64,000 nt of DNA from contig WHVY01000002.1 in NCBI GenBank assembly GCA_022266195.1, positions 10,245,001-10,309,000 of the forward strand. The letters are read 5' to 3'. Under the pieces are notes generated by a model. That model ran no database searches and was not told the DNA's origin. It saw nothing but the letters and a program-made list of their open reading frames with translations. Position 1 is the first letter of the stretch. The number at the start of each line of letters is the position of its first letter. The position numbers and the translations under genes were made by a program. This DNA is from Tetranychus cinnabarinus (lineage: Eukaryota; Arthropoda; Arachnida; Trombidiformes; Tetranychidae). This document shows, piece by piece, positions 58,644 through 64,000 of the stretch.

Positions 58644-59237
58644 AAGAAACGTATTTGAACAATCTGAAGATCTCTTTTTAATACTTCAGTTTTTCAGGGA
58701 GAAAAAAAACTTGATTTAATAATAGATTAATCTTGATTTGGAAAGGGTTTAGTTTTGTAGTTTACTTGTTTAAACTGACAATTTTTCAATTTTATCATCA
58801 CGGCAAGAAATCAAAAGGTGATTAAGGACAAATAGGATTATATGAATATGAATTAAAAGGAGGAGGATATTTCACCCAGAAAAAAAGAGGGTAAGGAACA
58901 TATCACAATAATTCCTATTATTGCACTCTTTGAAACTGAAATTAAAAAAATGGAGAGCTGTAAATTGTATAAACCATTTGTTAAATCATTGAGAAAAAAC
59001 AAGAGAAAAAAAGAGTTTCGTTTTAAGATTTTGTGCAATTCTTATACATTAGTGGTGTATGAGGGGAGTTTTATGGTTCTAGACAAGATTTGGTTGTCAA
59101 TGAAAAGAAAAATCAGTTAATTTATGAATCAATCAGGTTTAACAAACAAAAATTGGATCAAAACACTATAATACAATTGCCCAGGTTTTTCATTGATTAA
59201 GATGAATGGCCAACTAAAGCAAGCTGATCTATTTACT
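58644..59237. other. Convergent intergenic stretch / DMXL 3' UTR
   Basis: About 590 bases between the TXNDC17 signal and the DMXL stop. It should contain the DMXL 3' UTR on the minus strand. A TTTAAT, which is ATTAAA on the minus strand, occurs near 58716 and is a candidate signal. No coding frame seen. Confidence 0.5.
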
Positions 59238-62200
59238 TCATCTATGGCCTGGAAGTTGACGCATCTTGAGTGATCCGTCAGCTCCACATGAAAATAATTG
59301 ATTTCCATTGTTGACATAAAGATGAGAAACTCCCATTCCTATGTTACGGAAAAGAGTACTTCGTGAATGTTCACCAGGGAAAGAGCAAACAACAGATTGG
59401 GGAGGAATCAAACTCCAAACCTGTAGATAGAAAGAGAAGGAAAATTAAATGATCATTAGAAAAAAGTTCATTAGAAAAGAGGACAAAATGAAAATATTGT
59501 AAAGTATTTGAAATGATATTAACCTTAATATCACCATCAGCAGAGCCAGTAACAAAAAACTCTTCGCCTGGATCAAGAGTCATGCATTTAATGGCTGAAT
59601 CATGAGCTTGGAATTTGTTTCGTTGGGTTCGTTGTCTCATGTCAAAAATGAAAACCTCTCCTTTTTTACCACCAGTGATGAGCAGTTGATTGAGTGGTGC
59701 ATAAAGGACCACTGAGGCACCATGATGCTCATGACATGAAAATGAACTAACCAGTGATTTCTTTGCGGGTAAAAGAGTGTCCCACATGCAAATATTTTTA
59801 TGATCGGTTGACTGTCCAGCAGTTATGATTAAACTTGATGATCCAAGGAAAGTGAAATCACTAGCATGTTTGGAATGAACTTGCATACTCTGGATAAAGC
59901 AAAGAGAATAAAAAAATATTGTTAAAAAAACCAAATAAAATAGTTTAATTGTGCTTGTGATTGAAAAGATACTTACAAAGAAAGGTTTAGATGTAGAAGT
60001 GCATAAAGCGACTTGCCACAAGCTTAAATAGCCATCGCCATCAGTCACACCAAATTTATTGCCGATTTGATTGAAAGCAACCTTGGTAACTTTGGCGAAA
60101 GTACCTGGTGCACGAGGAGATGCTAAAGGATTTTGGTGTTTCCATTCCCATAAATTAACAGCTCCATCTTGAGATCCAGATAAATCTAAAATAAGAGAGA
60201 AAATAAGTTTGTATTTGAAGTATGGACCAAGGTATAAAATAATGTAAGATGCTTACAATATGGTAATGTTGGGTGAGAGCAAAGTCGTCTTGTTCCTTCG
60301 GTTTTGTGACGCTTAAGCTAGAAGTAAGCAATGATAAATAGATTAATTAATTCCAGGTGTGTTATATTGTTAGAAATATTAAAAAATATTGTTCAAGCAA
60401 TCAATCAAATAAAAATAGTGTGAAAAATGAAAAATAATAGATAAATAACTCAAAAAACCGAAGAAAATAGTTAAATTAATGAGGCAAATTTTGAGACTCA
60501 TTTTGATATCTACAAACTTCTTACCGGTTTCAGAATATGTCGACTTCGTTCAATAACATATTGACAAAATTGTGGGTTATTACTACCAGGAAAGTTATGT
60601 TTAGCCTTAAATTTTTTAATGGCAGCAATAATAAACGTATAAAAGATTTATAGTGTTTTGGGTTAACAATGATATTGGTTAAGATTTTCAATTGAAATAA
60701 GAGAAACCGATAAAGCATAAGTTTTAGTAAACCTACCAATATTGTTCCTTTTGGTGGATGAGGTTGACTTGAGACGGAGATTGGCTGGGATTGTAAAGCT
60801 TTGCCTCCAGGAGATGAAGAAAGACGGTCAGCTGGATGTTGGACCACGAGATAATTAGAGGCTGATAGAGATTCTGGAACCCTGTTTTTAATTGAAATGT
60901 AAAAATACAGAAACGTCAAACATTTGGCAAAAATGGTTAATTTTCGACATAAAATAAATACGAAAAGATCATGCGATAACCTCAAATTTCTTAATCCATT
61001 TTCTGTATTGTAATTGTAATTCGATGTATGATTATGTAATCAAAGAATGGTTAGATATTAGCCGTTGTGCGTAATAAGACAATTAATTTTATCGGAAATA
61101 ACCAATTAACCAAGAAATTAATCTCTCAGTGAAAAATATGGGTATAAAGTAAAGAAACTCGTTACTTGTAAGAATCTCGTTAGTCATGAGGCATTAAAAG
61201 TGTTTTCCCGTCGTAACCGAAACACAAATGTTTCAGGTCGAGGGAAATTCTGCCAAGTTATGGATTACAAGGTATTAATCAATGAATGGTCTAACCAATC
61301 GATGACATTTCATCTAACAAAAGTATTGTAAAAGCTTTTCCCTATTCATCCATTTCGAACACAAAAAATGTGATGATTAAAAAGGAGGATAAGCCTAGTT
61401 TGTTTTGAATATTATCAATGACAAAACATTCATTTGCACGCAAAATGAACATTTTGTCATGCTGATTAATCTTTAAAACACAAATATTAGGATAGCAATA
61501 GAATTAATTTCTTACTTTAACATGTTTAAAATGTCAAATTCAGCTTCTTCTTCGAGCCATGGAACAGGTTCAAGGAGAACTGAAATATCAAGCTCTTGGA
61601 CTTCTTTGGGAGTAGCAATTGCAATGTAACCAGATTGAGTATTATTTAAACAAAAAGCACTGATATTATCTTGCTCTTTGTGAACAATACGAACTGGGTC
61701 ACTGTGTGATGGATGATCATGACTTCCATCTTCATGATCCGTGTGATCAGTATATTCACTGCCTGGCCTATGGCTGCCAAAAATGTAACGAATAAAAAGA
61801 TCTTGAACTCGCTCTTGGCGAACCAAATAATTCCATAAACGTTTCATTGGTTTTGTAATTGAATTGTGTGATCTAAAGGGTGTATTATTGGTTTCAAGGA
61901 GAACCTTGTATTTCCAAATCGGAGGTCCTCCTGGTTGACGATTAGTTTCAACATAGTTATTGGGTAAAAAATTGGACGGAGCACCTTCCAGTGTTTCCAT
62001 GTAATTTTTCATGTAAATTGACCAAGTCTCAAGTATTTTGAAAACAGTGTGAATTGAAGGTGATGTTGTTGGTAATTCTCGCAACTCAACGCCGGCAACT
62101 TGCAAAAATTGAGCCAAATGATAGCGAGCTAATTTAATTACTGCAAACCTCATGATTGACCAGGCATATTGCTCTAAATCTTGTTTCTTTGAGTTGTGAA

Positions 62201-64000
62201 CCGTCTCTTGAAGACCCAGAGTTGATGATATTTGACCCGAAGCTGAGGTTCCAAAAATGTTGTCATCTAAATCATCAAAGCTTTCCATATCTTCATCTTC
62301 ACTTTGAACTGATTCACTCGAGTCATAGTCAATTAAAATGTAATCATCTGAAAGTTTAGGTTTAGACATTAGATAGGAAATGACTGACATCTGAGGAGGA
62401 ACAAATTGTTCCTTATAGGTTGTACGATCTTCTTTAATTATGTTAGGTGTTTGTGGAGGTGTCGGTGTTGATTTATCTTGGTTAAGTTGCTGCAAGATTT
62501 TCATGTGAAGCTTCATTCTTTGCTGTGATAAAGTATTAAATAAATCAATTGACGAGCTTTGTGATTCATCTTTTGAATTCTGAGGCGTTGGTGTGGTAGC
62601 AGCTTTGGAATGAGTAACAACGTGAATAAGCTTTTTAGCACCACCACCGAATAAGTTACCCCAAATTTGTTCATTAAACTCCAAGCCAACTAACCGATAA
62701 AGAACATGAGAATCGCAGGCAGCCAATGCAAATACCAATTGACTCAAATAAATGGCAACGTATGCCTCGCATAAAAGGGTGTGTAACTTTGGTGAATCTT
62801 CATCTTTATCACGAGCTAACAAAGCTCTTAGACTCTGTACTCCTGGCCATTTATTGGGAGGAGTTGTAATGTTCAAAGGTTCATTGGTTTCACCAATATT
62901 GCTGGATGATTTCTTGGTAACGTTACCGGCCATAAGATGGCTATTGGCACAAACAACGGAAGCACCTAATAAATCTTCCTTTATATTCATATTTTTGAGA
63001 TCTAAGTTATCACTGTTCGATAGGGATTGGTAGACGCAGGCAGAAAGGGAAAGGCCAAGATCACGGAGAACAAAAACCTCACAATAGCTTATTGGTAAAA
63101 CTAATGGTGGAGCTTTCATGCCTGTTAATTCCATAAGTATATCATTTGTTACAGAATGAAGATGACGAATTGGATCAGCAATTACTGTTTTCTGACATGC
63201 AACAGAAGCAGCTAAAAGTGGTAATGTTGTTGGGAATGGAAGCGGTGAGAGTAACTGATGTTGACTACGTTCTTGTTGTAATTCTTGAAGTAATAATATC
63301 AATTCCATGCGAACAGAGGCGAGTCCACCACCATGAGCACCATGAAGACTACAATAACTTAATAATGTACGAAGAAGAGCTTCATTTCCCTGTAACCATT
63401 CCTTACGACGTGAAGCTCTTTGAAGTTTGGCCTCAAAGTCAAGGTTCTCGGCAAGCAAAACTTCATGAAGAGTTGGTTTTAGATCGGTGAAGCCAGTAGA
63501 CTCTGCATCACGAGAAGTGGCTAATTCAGATTGCGCAAGATCCATGTCTTCTAAAATCATTGAACTAGCTCGAGCTGGACTTGTATCATTGTCTGGAAAA
63601 GATTTCCCATCATATCCTCTCATGGAAAAGGTACGGTAGTTACAGATAACTTTAAGAGCCATAACACTTTTCTCAAGCCAAATGTACAAATGATAACGAA
63701 GGCGACCTCCGTCTACTTCAAATCCAGTGGCTAAAGTACTTAACTCTTCCATCAAAATTTTTAGACAGGCAATAAATTTCAATTGTTGTGCCATTATGTC
63801 TAGTTTAACATTTTCCAAAGGTTTTTTAGTTGAATCATTTGTTTCAAGAGCTGGACTACCTTGTAACTTCATCTCAAGTCCATTATCTTCTCCTTCTCCT
63901 TCATCATCAGTGCCTGAATCAATAGTAATGTCAATTTGAAAATCATTAGTAGATATTTTGCCCAAATCGGAAACTGGGGCCCCCCAATCAAAGGCATCAC
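59238..64000 (-). CDS. DMXL: DMXL / rabconnectin-3 alpha, C-terminal part (7 exons), cut by window edge
   Basis: Very large WD-repeat protein; known members (DMXL1/2, fly Rbcn-3A) act with WDR7 to assemble and activate the V-ATPase on synaptic vesicles and endosomes. Model: complement(join(59238..59420, 59524..59889, 59977..60185, 60257..60317, 60525..60605, 60737..60881, 61516..>64000)), about 1,175 codons; all phases agree. The large 5' exon (>2.48 kb) opens with DAFDWGAPVSD and ends EVQELDISVLLEPVPWLEEE. The small exons then give the C-terminal WD propeller: RRLCSHPTLPYYLSGSQDG, VTDGDGYLSLWQ, GQSTDHKNICMWDT, ITGGKKGEVFIFD, VTGSADGDIKVWS and SCGADGSLKMRQ. The order and wording follow the DMXL C-terminus closely. 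Donor GTTAAT at 59523 is weak but the join restores IKVWSL. The upstream gene lies beyond base 64000. DMXL1 and DMXL2 split within vertebrates, so neither name is used. Confidence 0.95.

Noticed and set aside
59371..60048. Single 225-codon minus-strand frame as its own gene
   Set aside because: It reads through a DMXL intron and the following exons; the spliced model restores the conserved WD repeats.
1..64000. CRISPR arrays, prokaryotic operons, integrated phage, tRNA or rRNA genes
   Set aside because: No regularly spaced repeats, no tRNA T-arm pattern and no rRNA-like stretch found by eye; gene structure is plainly eukaryotic.

Overview
This is an AT-rich animal nuclear window. Genes are split by GT-AG introns, with no operon structure, ribosome binding sites or prokaryotic signals. 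The proteins (ASCC3, DDX10, an SLC1 glutamate transporter, GALNS, TXNDC17, DMXL/rabconnectin-3) point to an invertebrate. Several conserved proteins have few or no introns: GALNS is uninterrupted, and ASCC3 and DMXL each show more than 2 kb of open exon. That would fit an arthropod with heavy intron loss, such as a mite. This placement is inference; nothing in the window proves the species.

Layout. (1) 1-2117, minus strand: 5' end of ASCC3, running off the left edge. (2) 2118-2412: a 295-bp divergent promoter. (3) 2413-4924, plus: DDX10 in three exons. (4) About 5.2-7.9 kb: non-coding, with GA-rich then TC-rich tracts, probably promoter and 5' UTR of the next gene. (5) 7896-50364, plus: one SLC1-family excitatory amino-acid transporter in 13 coding exons. 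Its second intron is 31.2 kb, so most of the window is intron. (6) 50365-55691: non-coding. (7) 55692-57389, plus: GALNS-like lysosomal sulfatase in one exon. (8) 57905-58566, plus: TXNDC17/TRP14 in two exons. (9) 59238-64000, minus: C-terminal ~1,175 codons of DMXL in seven exons, running off the right edge.

The genes are housekeeping or neuronal genes and do not form a single pathway. ASCC3 and DDX10 share a promoter region, and both are SF2 helicases acting on ribosome- or nucleic-acid-linked processes. GALNS works in the lysosome, and DMXL regulates the V-ATPase that acidifies it, but they are not adjacent and no link is claimed.

I found no new system. The points most worth a check are all in or near the SLC1 gene. 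They are the giant intron with a marked excess of TTTACCT over its reverse complement AGGTAAA, candidate recursive-splice sites near its middle, a weak last donor that could give two C-termini (one with a PDZ ligand), and small CpG- or coding-like islands that may be old insertions. All exon boundaries were read by eye from splice consensus, reading phase and family similarity.
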